A stretch of 38,176 bases of DNA from Chloroflexus sp. MS-G (lineage in GTDB: Bacteria; Chloroflexota; Chloroflexia; Chloroflexales; Chloroflexaceae), in NCBI RefSeq assembly GCF_000735195.1, contig NZ_JPIM01000039.1, positions 1 through 38,176 of the forward strand, in the 5' to 3' direction. This document shows, one piece after another, positions 1 through 8,117 of this stretch. Both the position numbers and the translations under genes were made by a program. How positions within the stretch are numbered: position 1 is the first letter of the stretch; every line of letters begins with the position of its first letter. Below the pieces are notes generated by a model, which was not told the DNA's origin, made no database searches, and worked only from the letters and a program-made list of their open reading frames with translations.

Positions 1-342
1 ACTGCGGGAGAGGGGTGATTGTGGTCTCGGCATCGTTGTAAGACGCAGGCGCAGAGTTGCCACTGCTCCGCTCCCATCCCCCTCTTCCGCTCCCCGTGTG
101 GGAGGGGACGGGGCTGGGGGGAAGGTGAGGGCCGCCAGGCGTGCTCTACAGCACCGGCGCTGAAATCGTTGCAACCCTGTCCCAGCACGTCGCGGAGCCG
201 CATACGTTGCCCGCCACTGTTTCCCTGACCATCATATCGATGTCATGGTCGAGACTCATCAACAGCCCAGGTTTTTGATCACGTATCAGGTGCCCACTTT
301 GCGTTGGTCGTGTATCGGATGAAACCGGTCACTTGATGCACA
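1..342. other. Intergenic region holding a dispersed repeat
   Basis: No convincing gene is seen. The first bases (actgcgggagagg) match the end of the palindrome found at 23883-23919, so the window appears to open inside a repeat copy. A longer repeat copy follows at 76-230. The rest, up to the response regulator stop codon at 343, has no clear terminator. Confidence 0.6.
76..230 (+). repeat. Dispersed repeat family A, copy 1
   Basis: This G/C-rich segment matches, base for base over many blocks, the reverse complement of 23768-23920. Shared blocks in the same order are ggggaaggtgaggg, ccaggcgtgctc, cagca-cgg-gctgaa, gcatacgt and gtttccct. Shorter relatives lie at 20066-20132 and 21056-21120. 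A reading frame through it gives a glycine/arginine/glutamate-rich peptide also seen in the second copy, but this is repeat sequence rather than a gene. Confidence 0.75.
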
Positions 343-918
343 TTAAATCTCGTGTGCCAGCAAGATCGCCTGCGCAATCTCCTTCATCGACTTGCGGGTA
401 TTCATCGAGAGTTGCTGAATCTTGCGGAATGCTTCAGCTTCCTTCAAGCCCTGGGTATCCATCAAGATACCTTTGGCCCGTTCAACCAGTTTGCGCGTCT
501 CGAGCGTCTCTTTCAGGTCGGCAACCTGGCGATCCATCTCCAGGAATTCTTGATAACGGGCAATGGCAATCTCGATGGCCGGCAGTAATTCGGCTTCACG
601 GAACGGCTTGACGATATAGTTCACTACACCGGCTTCTTTTGCCCGCTCGACCAAATCACGATCCGAATACGCAGTCAGCAACAACACCGGTGCAATCTTC
701 TCTTCGGTCAGGATGCGCGCAGCCTGGATACCGTCGAGTTTCGGCATTTTGATGTCCATGAGTACCAGGTCAGGACGCAACTCACGCGCAAGGTTAATGA
801 CGCTCACACCATCGCCGGCTTCGCCGACGACCAGATAGCCGAGACTGACAAGCGTCTCTTTCAGGTTCATACGGATGATCGACTCATCATCGGCGATTAC
901 CAGTCGCGTCTGCGGCAT
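343..918 (-). CDS. ANTAR-domain response regulator
   Basis: A 191-residue two-domain regulator. The receiver domain (about 1-120) has the acidic pair Asp10-Asp11, the phospho-acceptor Asp55 in VLMDIKMP, a conserved Thr in LLLTAYSD and the Lys of YIVKPF. A short helix (about 125-140) leads into a C-terminal ANTAR domain (about 130-188; RKLVERAKGILMD...AFRKIQQLSMNTRKSMKEIA). ANTAR domains bind paired RNA hairpins and act as antiterminators, as in PdtaR and AmiR. No sensor kinase lies nearby. The start ATG has the ribosome site GAGGAG about 8 nt upstream, and a promoter lies at 992-1020. It follows the CapA-like gene on the same strand by 136 bp. The target transcripts are unknown. Confidence 0.93.
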   Translation of the reverse strand: MPQTRLVIADDESIIRMNLKETLVSLGYLVVGEAGDGVSVINLARELRPDLVLMDIKMPKLDGIQAARILTEEKIAPVLLLTAYSDRDLVERAKEAGVVNYIVKPFREAELLPAIEIAIARYQEFLEMDRQVADLKETLETRKLVERAKGILMDTQGLKEAEAFRKIQQLSMNTRKSMKEIAQAILLAHEI

Positions 919-991
919 ATGCTCTTCTCCTCTATATTGACTGACAACCTGTTACAGGCCGTAAAGTACATTGATCGGGGTTGATGCGTGC

Positions 992-1020
992 AGTATATCA
1001 TCCAATTGTTTGCCGATCAA
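992..1020 (-). promoter_or_regulatory. Sigma-70-type promoter for the ANTAR regulator gene
   Basis: On the minus strand TTGATC is followed after 17 bases by TATACT. The start codon lies about 70 bases downstream. This suggests the regulator can be transcribed independently of the CapA-like gene in front of it. Confidence 0.6.
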
Positions 1021-1054
1021 CTATCTGGCCCAATTTTGTGCCTAACCGACACTA

Positions 1055-3769
1055 TTATATCCCAAGCAGTTCCCGTAGCAGGTCATCGTCGTTGGTCGAG
1101 CGCACCGGTTTTGCGCCAGACAACACATGCTCATCAAGACGGCTCTCTACCCGCCGCTCCTGATCAGTCGTCGGCTCGGCCAGAACACTCTCATCGAGAC
1201 GGCGCGTCGTCCGCCGATCATCCTCGTGATTCGCCTGACCTGCTGGCCACGTTGCAGGAGATTGATCCGGCGCCGAGGCGGTCTCGGCCCCGGCCAACTC
1301 ACTCTGCCAGCGTGCGCGCTCGGTCGGCGGGACATCAGCGGCTGTTTCGTCAACCAGGGGGCCAAGCTCGGCCAGCCAGCGTTCTCGTTCAGCGGCGGGT
1401 AGATCGCCCCAGTCTACCGGCTGTTCGGTGCTATACCCGGCCTGCTGTCGCCCGGTAGTTGGCCCACTATCGGGTTCGTCGAACCATTCCGCCAATTCAT
1501 TGTCCATCAGTGACGGGCCTTTAGGGGACTGCTGGACAGCACCCTGTGGTAAGGTTGGTAGTGCCTGATCAGGATCAGGCACTGTCTGTGCATGACTCTG
1601 GGTTTGAGGTGCCGATGTTACCGGCGCAGCCTGCGCAGATGACAGGGTTCGCACAGGACGACGCCACGCCGGCCCCTTCGCGGTTGTCGTGTGATCGGCG
1701 TTCTTACGCTTGAAGAAGCGACTCAGCCATGAGCGTTGATCCTTCATCAGCGGTGGTGGGACCTCGTCTTCGGCAGTAGGTGATGACACAGTAGCGGGTC
1801 GCCGCACAAAACCCTGTAGTTGCTCGCGCCATGCCTCAAAGCGAGTGGCTACCGTTCTTGATGGCGAGGGCCTGGAACTATCGGCGGCTCGGTATCCACT
1901 GCGGCGGTGAGATAAGCTGCTCAGGTAAGCATAGTGCTCGCTGAAACGGTACAGATCGTAGAGAGCGTACAAAATCAGCGCGATCAGCAAGAAAATCAGG
2001 ACGAAAATCAAGAACAGAGTCAAGGAAAAACCATCACCGCTGCTCTGCGCCGCCCTGTCAAGCGCAGTTGGTACATCTGTCGGTACCGCAGTTGTCAGCA
2101 AGGTGTTTGTCGTCGGGGCCACGGCAGCCGGACACAGCACACGCACCGTCTGCGCGCCAACTTCCCGCCCCAGTAACCCCAAGCGCACCTGCCAGAGCGG
2201 ATCGTCAGGCAGCGGAGCAGCCGGATCAAGCTCAAAACGAGCACGCTCAAAGTACTGAACAACAATATTTCGCCCCGTGTTGGGGTCACGTTCGCTCAAT
2301 GCACCGCTGATTGGATAGCCAAAGAGACTTATCCCGCCGTACCGTTCGTAAAAACTCCGAAAACGAGGATCAGCAAACGCCTGCGGATCGCTTAGATCGG
2401 TGCGTGGCACAACCGGCTGATCAGGATAGGTAAGCCGCAATGCCACAACACCCAAATGTGAACCGAGTACCCGATTCGGCCAATCGTTGTTCAAGTGCAA
2501 CTCCAATCGCTGACGTTCCGTGTAGAGCACCGCTACCTCTTGCCGACAATCTCCGGCTAATTCGCGGGTCACTGCACCCAACGGTAGGCCAAGTAATGCA
2601 ATACCCTCGATTAGCGAACGGGCCTGCTCGCCGCCGAAGGTCTGGTAAAAGCGGGCAAAATCACCGCTGATCGGGGTTTGCGGCGCTTCTGGCAATATCA
2701 GTGGCGGGCAAACTTCAATCTTTCCGGTTGGTGGTATGGGCTGCACCAGGTGCAATTGCCCTGGATCGCCCAAGCGGATAGATAATTCACGGGGTACCGC
2801 TGATAACGGCGTCGGTCCGCGATTCCCCTGACCGGGCGTGATGGGTAGATAGCGCATACCGGTTAGCCGGGCAGAACCATCTTCATCGCGTGTTACACCG
2901 ACGTAAATCAATGCAGCCGACGTCGCCGTTGCGCTTACCAGATCGCCCGCCGAGAAGATCACCAGACCCTCGCGATCAGCGGCGCGCACCCAATCAATCG
3001 TTGCCAGCTCACCGGGAATACTGCCGATCACCAAATCTGCGCCACTTGCAATTAAATAACGTGCCGCATTGACACGAGCCTGCACCGGATCGGGATCGAG
3101 TGGCTGACTCCATGCCGCCATCACCACCACCAGATCGGTCTCACGGCGCGCCTGTTCAATCGCAGCTACAATCGTCGGCAGCACACCTGCGGAATCGGCT
3201 AACAGGTTGAGCTGGCCCTGCGGATCGGCATTCCCATCAAGACCCCAGGTAGCACTCAGGAAACCAATCGTTAATGGCGACTGTGGGTGGGGAATAGTTA
3301 CTTTCAAAAATGGCGGTTTTGTTTCGCCAGCGCCAGTAGCACCATGTTGAAAAATGCCGTAACGCGCTAGCGTTTGCAAGGTGGCATCAACTCCTGATGG
3401 TCCGCGATCTAGCAGACGAGGATGTGCGGCGCCTAGCAACAACAGGTTGTGCTCGGCCAGAGCCGCGGCCAATGCCGGAAGCGGCCCACCGGCCAGTGGC
3501 CCGGCCAGGGTTGCGATGCCCAAATCAGCAGCCGTAAAAAACGGTCGCAGCGGCGCAAATGCTTCGGCATAGCTGGGTGTCTCAATACCACCAGGGTTTA
3601 GAGCGTCAGGGACAATTGCTCCGGCAATTGCTAACGTATATTGAACGGTGTCGCCTGCACCACAGCGGTTAAGCGCAGACCGTGGTCCCTCCGGCGGCTG
3701 CGCAGCGACAACCGGAGACCAAAGAACCGTCAATAGCAGCAGTACAAGAAGCGCCAGCCGACCTGTCAT
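1055..3769 (-). CDS. CapA-fold membrane protein, probably inactive, with long cytoplasmic tail
   Basis: A 904-residue protein. Domains in order: signal peptide (1-23, MTGRLALLVLLLL...VVAAQ); a CapA/PGA_cap-like domain (about 40-310); two copies of a Chloroflexota-type domain with FYQTFGG/FYERYGG and FGYPIS...VQYFERARFEL motifs (about 365-560); one membrane helix (about 580-606, LFLIFVLIFLLIALILYALY); and a roughly 300-residue polar, low-complexity tail rich in P, S, D and E. The start was placed at the ATG preceded by GAGGTGAC, which removes a 42-residue extension overlapping the neighbouring permease region. The CapA metal motifs are not conserved: GD, NLEG, NNH and GHHPH correspond to GA, TLAG, AAH and GSIPG. 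An active phosphatase or ligase role therefore seems unlikely. An envelope scaffold or sensor role is an inference. The gene is 85 bp downstream of the metal permease gene. Confidence 0.8.
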   Translation of the reverse strand: MTGRLALLVLLLLTVLWSPVVAAQPPEGPRSALNRCGAGDTVQYTLAIAGAIVPDALNPGGIETPSYAEAFAPLRPFFTAADLGIATLAGPLAGGPLPALAAALAEHNLLLLGAAHPRLLDRGPSGVDATLQTLARYGIFQHGATGAGETKPPFLKVTIPHPQSPLTIGFLSATWGLDGNADPQGQLNLLADSAGVLPTIVAAIEQARRETDLVVVMAAWSQPLDPDPVQARVNAARYLIASGADLVIGSIPGELATIDWVRAADREGLVIFSAGDLVSATATSAALIYVGVTRDEDGSARLTGMRYLPITPGQGNRGPTPLSAVPRELSIRLGDPGQLHLVQPIPPTGKIEVCPPLILPEAPQTPISGDFARFYQTFGGEQARSLIEGIALLGLPLGAVTRELAGDCRQEVAVLYTERQRLELHLNNDWPNRVLGSHLGVVALRLTYPDQPVVPRTDLSDPQAFADPRFRSFYERYGGISLFGYPISGALSERDPNTGRNIVVQYFERARFELDPAAPLPDDPLWQVRLGLLGREVGAQTVRVLCPAAVAPTTNTLLTTAVPTDVPTALDRAAQSSGDGFSLTLFLIFVLIFLLIALILYALYDLYRFSEHYAYLSSLSHRRSGYRAADSSRPSPSRTVATRFEAWREQLQGFVRRPATVSSPTAEDEVPPPLMKDQRSWLSRFFKRKNADHTTTAKGPAWRRPVRTLSSAQAAPVTSAPQTQSHAQTVPDPDQALPTLPQGAVQQSPKGPSLMDNELAEWFDEPDSGPTTGRQQAGYSTEQPVDWGDLPAAERERWLAELGPLVDETAADVPPTERARWQSELAGAETASAPDQSPATWPAGQANHEDDRRTTRRLDESVLAEPTTDQERRVESRLDEHVLSGAKPVRSTNDDDLLRELLGI

Positions 3770-3854
3770 TGTCACCTCACCCCCGCCGGTACATCTATCG
3801 GCAGAGATTGCTGTCAGGCGATAGGAACCCGACTGCAACAATTGTACTACAGGA

Positions 3855-4691
3855 TCAGCTATTCCGGCGAAGCAGACGTGAACCGGCCCATGCAAGGATG
3901 AACATCAAGGTACTAACTAGCACAATCGCGGCGCCCGAGGCAATACTGAAGTAATATGAAGCGTACAGCCCCACGACACCGGCGAGCATCGCCAGCAAGG
4001 CTGCCATTATCATCATAGAGTGCATGCGATGGGTAAAAAGTGCTGCTGTTGCCGGTGGGGTAACGAGCACTGCTAGCGTCAGCGCCACTCCAACTGTCTG
4101 GATCGCAACCACAATCGCGATGGCAAGCAGGATCAGCAAAAGCAGATCGAAGGCCTGTACCGGCAAGCGCAAAGTCGCGGCTAACACCGGATCGAAGGTC
4201 ACAACCATCAACTCCTTGTAAAAGAGAACTATCGCAGCGATCACAACCGTACCAAACAGGGCAATGCGCCAGAGATCATGCTCACTCACGCCTAAAATAT
4301 TGCCAAACAGAAAGTGCGAGAGATCAACCGCCGAATTCCGCACGGTTGAGATCAACGCCACCCCTAGCGCAAACATCGCAGCAAAGACAATACCAATTGC
4401 TGTATCCTCACGAATTCGGGCAGCGCGACTGACGACCCCTATCGAGAGCGAGCTGATTATCGCCGCCCCCAATGCCCACCAGAAGAGTGCTCCTCGATTG
4501 GCACCATTGACCAGGTAACCCACGGCAATGCCGGGCAAAATGGTATGGGCCAGCGCATCACCCAGGAAGGCCATTCCCCGCAACACCACATACACGCCAA
4601 CCACGGCACAGACGGTTCCAACCAACAGCGCTGCGATCAGACCACGCTGCATAAACGCATAATTGAGGGGAGCAGTCAAAACATCGATCAT
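3855..4691 (-). CDS. znuB: Zinc/manganese ABC transporter permease (ABC-3 family)
   Basis: A 278-residue polytopic inner-membrane protein with about eight hydrophobic segments. It belongs to the ABC-3 family that moves Zn or Mn across the membrane. Recognisable family stretches are YVVLRGMAFLGDALAHTILPG near residues 35-55 and VGVALTLAVLVTPPATAALF near 200-220. Its ATG overlaps the stop codon of the upstream ATPase gene (ATGA), implying translational coupling. With the ATPase and the His-rich binding protein it forms a complete importer. Zn versus Mn cannot be decided from the permease alone. The His-rich loop of the binding protein favours zinc. Confidence 0.92.
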   Translation of the reverse strand: MIDVLTAPLNYAFMQRGLIAALLVGTVCAVVGVYVVLRGMAFLGDALAHTILPGIAVGYLVNGANRGALFWWALGAAIISSLSIGVVSRAARIREDTAIGIVFAAMFALGVALISTVRNSAVDLSHFLFGNILGVSEHDLWRIALFGTVVIAAIVLFYKELMVVTFDPVLAATLRLPVQAFDLLLLILLAIAIVVAIQTVGVALTLAVLVTPPATAALFTHRMHSMMIMAALLAMLAGVVGLYASYYFSIASGAAIVLVSTLMFILAWAGSRLLRRNS

Positions 4692-5521
4692 AGGGTGTTG
4701 TCCAGAGAAGGATTACAGCAACTATCGGCCACGGTGAGCAGGCCATCACCACTGCTCAGGAGATGCAAATGACCACCATAGGTCGCAACGAGATTGGCAG
4801 CGGTAAATGCTTCGCGGGCCGGCGCAAACGCAATGAGAGTGCGATTGAGCAACATCACCCGATCAAAATAGCGAGCCGCTTGTTGTAAGTCATGCAGTGC
4901 CGTTAAGACTGTGACACCCTCTTGACGCAACGTGACCAACGCCCGAAATATCTCGTCCTGCGAAGGAATATCTAAACCGACCAGCGGTTCATCCATCAAT
5001 AATAATCGTGCTTCTTGGGCCAGTGCGCGCGCCAGAAAGACCCGTTGCTGTTGACCACCCGATAACTGCCCAATCTGACGGTTGGCAAAGGCGGCCAACC
5101 CAACTCGCTCGAGCGCCCGCTGAGCCAGTAATCGATCATGACGTGAAGGACGACGAAACAGCCCAATCCGCCCAACACGACCCATCAGGACCACGTCAAT
5201 GACTGAGACAGGAAAGCGCCAGTCGATTTGCAGACGTTGCGGTACATATGCTATCTCGTTAGGGGTAATGCGATCGGCGCCGAAATAGAAAATAGTACCG
5301 GACGAAACCGGCTGAAGACCGGCAATCGCCTTGAGTAGGGTACTCTTTCCAGCGCCGTTTGGCCCCACGATTGCCACCTGTTCACCAACATTGATAGTGG
5401 CAGAAATATCGTGCAGAGCCTCGTGCTGGCGATAATGCACGGTCACATGATGCAGGCTCAGAGCTGGCACTGCCGCTACCTGAGCAACATCTCTCCTAAC
5501 AGAAACAGACGGCTCCATCAT
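4688..5521 (-). CDS. znuC: Zinc/manganese ABC transporter ATP-binding protein
   Basis: A 277-residue cytoplasmic ATPase energising the metal importer. It has Walker A (GPNGAGKST), Q-loop region (YVPQRLQ), signature LSGGQQQR, Walker B (LLLMDEP) and switch His (LTALHD). The start was placed at the first ATG of an ATG-ATG pair because GGAG lies about 10 nt upstream. Upstream in-frame starts lack a ribosome site, and the second ATG (5518) is also possible. The gene lies 111 bp after znuA and overlaps znuB by 4 bp. The short N-terminal segment before the ABC fold (about 25 residues) is unremarkable. Confidence 0.92.
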   Translation of the reverse strand: MMEPSVSVRRDVAQVAAVPALSLHHVTVHYRQHEALHDISATINVGEQVAIVGPNGAGKSTLLKAIAGLQPVSSGTIFYFGADRITPNEIAYVPQRLQIDWRFPVSVIDVVLMGRVGRIGLFRRPSRHDRLLAQRALERVGLAAFANRQIGQLSGGQQQRVFLARALAQEARLLLMDEPLVGLDIPSQDEIFRALVTLRQEGVTVLTALHDLQQAARYFDRVMLLNRTLIAFAPAREAFTAANLVATYGGHLHLLSSGDGLLTVADSCCNPSLDNTL

Positions 5522-5632
5522 AAATGAGTTTCTCCGCATGTAGTGTAGCATCATCTGATGCCCAAACCAGCGCAACGTCGGTTAGGACCGTTAACGAAAC
5601 CGACGCTGCTGGTATTGTACGCCAGAATGCAA

Positions 5633-6730
5633 CTATCCGCGCAGACCATCAACAATCGTCTGCACATTAAAGCGCATATAGTCGATGTACGTTGCCCCCG
5701 GCCCGTCTGCATCGGTTAGCGACTCGGTGAGCACCGTAAAGATGCGCACACCCGTATCACGGGCAATCTGTTCTGCTAGTTGTTTATTGGCAATATCACC
5801 AACGAAGATAGCAGGTACGCTATAATCGGCAATCATGTCTTGCAACGCAGCAAGTTCTTGGGCCGAAGGTGAAGCACTGGTGCTCACACCGGGAATGATC
5901 GATCCCAATTGCCGTAAACCGTAGCGATCAGCCATATACCCGAAGATGATGTGGTCAGCGACAATCAAGCGACGCTCGGCAGGAATGGCCGCAAATTGCT
6001 CTGCAATCCAGCGATCAAGTTCATCGAGCTGGCTCCGGTACGCAGCCGCCCGCGCAGCATAAGTATCAGCATTGGTCGGGTCAAGGCGACTCAGAGTCGC
6101 GTAAATCACCTCTACCCAGGCCTTCACATTGTTCGGATCCATCCAGGTATGAGGATCGACAGTGCCAGCACCGTGTTCATCACTGTGCTCGTCACTATGC
6201 TTATCACTGTGCTCGTCACTATGTTCGTCGCCGTGCGTATGCCCTCCAACTTCCTCCTCACTCAGGGTACGCAGAGTCAGATTCTCCGACAGGGCCACCA
6301 CTTCAGCCTTCGTCCCTGAACTTGCGATCAGGCGATCAAGAAACTCTTCGTAGCCGACCCCTACGGTAAAAATAATCTGGGCAGCACTGACTCGGGCCAA
6401 ATCCGCAGGTGAAGGCTCGTAGCTGTGCCCATCCGCTCCAATCGGTACAATAGTCTCAACCTGCACCAATTCACCGCCAACTTGACGCACAACGTCAGCA
6501 ACGATGCTCGTACTTGCCATCACCATAAGAGGAGCTGCCGGAGCGGTAGTTGGCTGTGCCATTGATGCCGTTGCTGTAGGCTCCGCTGGGGCACTAGTAG
6601 GCTGTGCCATTGATGCCGTTGCTGTAGGCTCCGCTGGGGCACTGGTAGGCTGGCTTGCCGGCGCCTGCCCACATGCAGCAATCAGGAATGCGCCGATCAG
6701 TAGTATCACAATCTGTCGAATACGCTGCAT
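5633..6730 (-). CDS. znuA: Zinc-binding lipoprotein of ABC importer
   Basis: A 365-residue cluster A-I substrate-binding protein. It has a lipoprotein signal peptide ending in LIAACGQ, a Pro/Ala/Thr linker with a duplicated 16-residue unit, then the ZnuA/TroA fold. Metal-binding features include the His in GADGHSYEPSP, a His-rich loop (GGHTHGDEHSDEHSD, about 180-205), VDPHTWMDPNN, and VADHIIFGYMADRYGL. The ATG was chosen because AAGGAGG sits 6 nt upstream; an earlier TTG is less likely. The His-rich loop is typical of zinc- rather than manganese-specific proteins. A strong promoter and a Zur-like palindrome precede the gene, making it the first gene of the operon. Confidence 0.94.
   Translation of the reverse strand: MQRIRQIVILLIGAFLIAACGQAPASQPTSAPAEPTATASMAQPTSAPAEPTATASMAQPTTAPAAPLMVMASTSIVADVVRQVGGELVQVETIVPIGADGHSYEPSPADLARVSAAQIIFTVGVGYEEFLDRLIASSGTKAEVVALSENLTLRTLSEEEVGGHTHGDEHSDEHSDKHSDEHSDEHGAGTVDPHTWMDPNNVKAWVEVIYATLSRLDPTNADTYAARAAAYRSQLDELDRWIAEQFAAIPAERRLIVADHIIFGYMADRYGLRQLGSIIPGVSTSASPSAQELAALQDMIADYSVPAIFVGDIANKQLAEQIARDTGVRIFTVLTESLTDADGPGATYIDYMRFNVQTIVDGLRG
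6552..6647 (-). repeat. 48-bp tandem duplication inside znuA
   Basis: Two head-to-tail 48-bp units (6552-6599 and 6600-6647) differ at about one base. They encode the 16-residue linker unit SAPAEPTATASMAQPT twice. A third, diverged half unit follows. Near identity points to a recent duplication in the flexible tether between the lipid anchor and the binding domain. Confidence 0.85.
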
Positions 6731-6751
6731 AGCTTCCTCCTTCAACCTTAA

Positions 6752-6766
6752 TGAAACATTGTTTCA
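6752..6766. promoter_or_regulatory. Zur/Fur-like operator palindrome
   Basis: TGAAACATTGTTTCA is a 15-bp palindrome (TGAAAC arms, 3-bp centre). It lies between the znuA -10 box and start codon, where it would cover the transcription start. It resembles the TGAAA...TTTCA zinc-repressor boxes described in actinobacteria. Assignment to Zur is inferred from this likeness and from the downstream zinc genes. Confidence 0.6.
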
Positions 6767-6772
6767 AGAGAT

Positions 6773-6802
6773 GTTATACTCTACCTGGGTATTGATTGTC
6801 AA
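6773..6802 (-). promoter_or_regulatory. Promoter of the znuA-znuC-znuB operon
   Basis: The minus strand reads TTGACA, an 18-bp spacer, then TATAAC (or GTATAA at spacing 17). This is close to sigma-70 consensus. The predicted start site falls on the adjacent palindrome at 6752-6766, a layout suited to repression. Confidence 0.75.
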
Positions 6803-6944
6803 ATCAGTGATTGTTGCTTCCATCACGTATTTCCATATGCAAAAGTAGAGGCCCGGCGCCCCGTGCTCCTAGCAGTGCTGTACCGCCGATGGTGTCAAGG
6901 CAGGGGATGATGGTCGGGGGATAGGACGTGGATGGCGGAACGGT

Positions 6945-6968
6945 AGGGGCGGAACATGTTTCGCCCCT
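6945..6968. repeat. Dispersed repeat family C, copy 1 (palindrome)
   Basis: AGGGGCGG-AACATGTT-TCGCCCCT equals its own reverse complement except at one base pair. Related GTAGGGGC...GCCCCTAC elements occur at 9116-9139 and 12660-12681. Confidence 0.6.
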
Positions 6969-7104
6969 TCCTAAATGCCATCGAACCAGTCAACGCCATT
7001 GTTCCCGTTCATACCGTTGATACGGTCAATGCGAGCGATTCGGGTATGACGGTAGCAGTTCGATCAATGTCGGCAGTACCGTACCCCATCCGTTCCCCCA
7101 AACG

Positions 7105-7113
7105 TGGTATGAT
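7105..7113 (+). promoter_or_regulatory. Extended -10 promoter element for the SDR gene
   Basis: TGGTATGAT fits the TGnTATAAT extended -10 form and lies 27 bp before the ATG at 7141. No good -35 box is seen, as is common for extended -10 promoters. Confidence 0.4.
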
Positions 7114-7140
7114 AGCCACGATTGCAATTCTGGAGGCGTT

Positions 7141-8112
7141 ATGCGGGTCTTGATTACCGGTATTACCGGACCGGTGGGAAGTTTTCTGGCCGACTATCTG
7201 TTAACCATTCCTGGGCTAGAGATACATGCCTTTAAGCGTTGGCGGAGCGATCCGCGACCGATTGAGCATTTGTTGGGAAAGATCACCATTCACGAAGGTG
7301 ACATTGAAGATGCGTTTTCGGTAGATCGAGCAGTTGCTACCGCGCGTCCAGATCGAATTTTTCACCTGGCCGCCCAGAGCTATCCGAGTGCTTCGTGGGA
7401 TGCACCAATTTTAACTATGCGGGCAAATGTCGAGGGTACCTTGAACCTGCTCGAAGCAGCGCGTCGCCATGTTCCCCATGCCCGTATCCACATTGCCGGC
7501 ACCAGTGCCGAATATGGGCCGGTGCGGCCTGACGAAGTGCCAATAAGTGAGGAACATCCGCTACGCCCGGCCAGCCCGTATGGAGTAAGCAAAGTCGCCG
7601 CCGAACTGAGCGGCCTTCAATATCACGCCAGTTATGGGATGCATGTAATCGTTACTCGATCGTTCAACCATGTTGGACCGCGGCAGGGTGATCGCTGCTC
7701 GATCCAAACGTTCTGCCGTCAGATGGCCCTGATCGAGGCCGGGAAACAGGCACCAATTATGTATGTCGGGAACCTATCACCGAAGCGTGATTTTACCCAT
7801 ACGCGCGATGTGGCACGCGCTCTCTGGTTGCTCCTCGAGCACGGTGTTCCGGGCGAAGTGTACAATCTCTGTTCGGGAAACGCTGTCCGGATCGGTGATA
7901 TTGTTGATATGGTGGTTGCAATGGGGCGTGTACCGGTCACGGTGCAGGTTGATCCCTCTCGCCTGCGTCCGGTCGATGAACCCATCTTGCAAGGCGACAA
8001 TCGCAAACTACGGGCTGCCACCGGTTGGCAACCTGAGATTGGCATTGAGCAGATCGTTGCCGAAGTGCTTGACTACTGGCGTCAGCAATTGGCGATCACC
8101 GACGGGCGATAA
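7141..8112 (+). CDS. NAD(P)-dependent extended SDR, GDP-mannose 4,6-dehydratase/reductase-like
   Basis: A 323-residue extended short-chain dehydrogenase acting on a nucleotide sugar. The Rossmann motif is GITGPVGS at residues 7-14. Asp at GDIED contacts the adenine, HLAAQS follows, and the catalytic set is Ser/Thr in TSAEYG plus YGVSK (Tyr-x-x-x-Lys). RSFNHVGPRQ and RDFTHTRDVARA are typical of the GDP-mannose 4,6-dehydratase and GDP-4-keto-6-deoxymannose reductase group. The exact reaction (dehydratase versus reductase) cannot be fixed here. The GGAGG site 4 nt before the ATG supports the start. It is followed after 5 bp by rsmI, so the two are probably cotranscribed. A thymidylyltransferase nearby suggests cell-surface sugar synthesis. 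Confidence 0.88.
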   Translation: MRVLITGITGPVGSFLADYLLTIPGLEIHAFKRWRSDPRPIEHLLGKITIHEGDIEDAFSVDRAVATARPDRIFHLAAQSYPSASWDAPILTMRANVEGTLNLLEAARRHVPHARIHIAGTSAEYGPVRPDEVPISEEHPLRPASPYGVSKVAAELSGLQYHASYGMHVIVTRSFNHVGPRQGDRCSIQTFCRQMALIEAGKQAPIMYVGNLSPKRDFTHTRDVARALWLLLEHGVPGEVYNLCSGNAVRIGDIVDMVVAMGRVPVTVQVDPSRLRPVDEPILQGDNRKLRAATGWQPEIGIEQIVAEVLDYWRQQLAITDGR

Positions 8113-8117
8113 GCAAT

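Larger units (their letters stand above)
6803..7140. other. Intergenic region between divergent znuA and SDR genes
   Basis: No gene is supported. The stretch contains a near-perfect 24-bp palindrome (6945-6968), described separately as a family C repeat, and a small ACCGT-tgat-ACGGT inverted repeat near 7012. It also holds a promoter-like extended -10 box just before the downstream gene. Confidence 0.55.
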
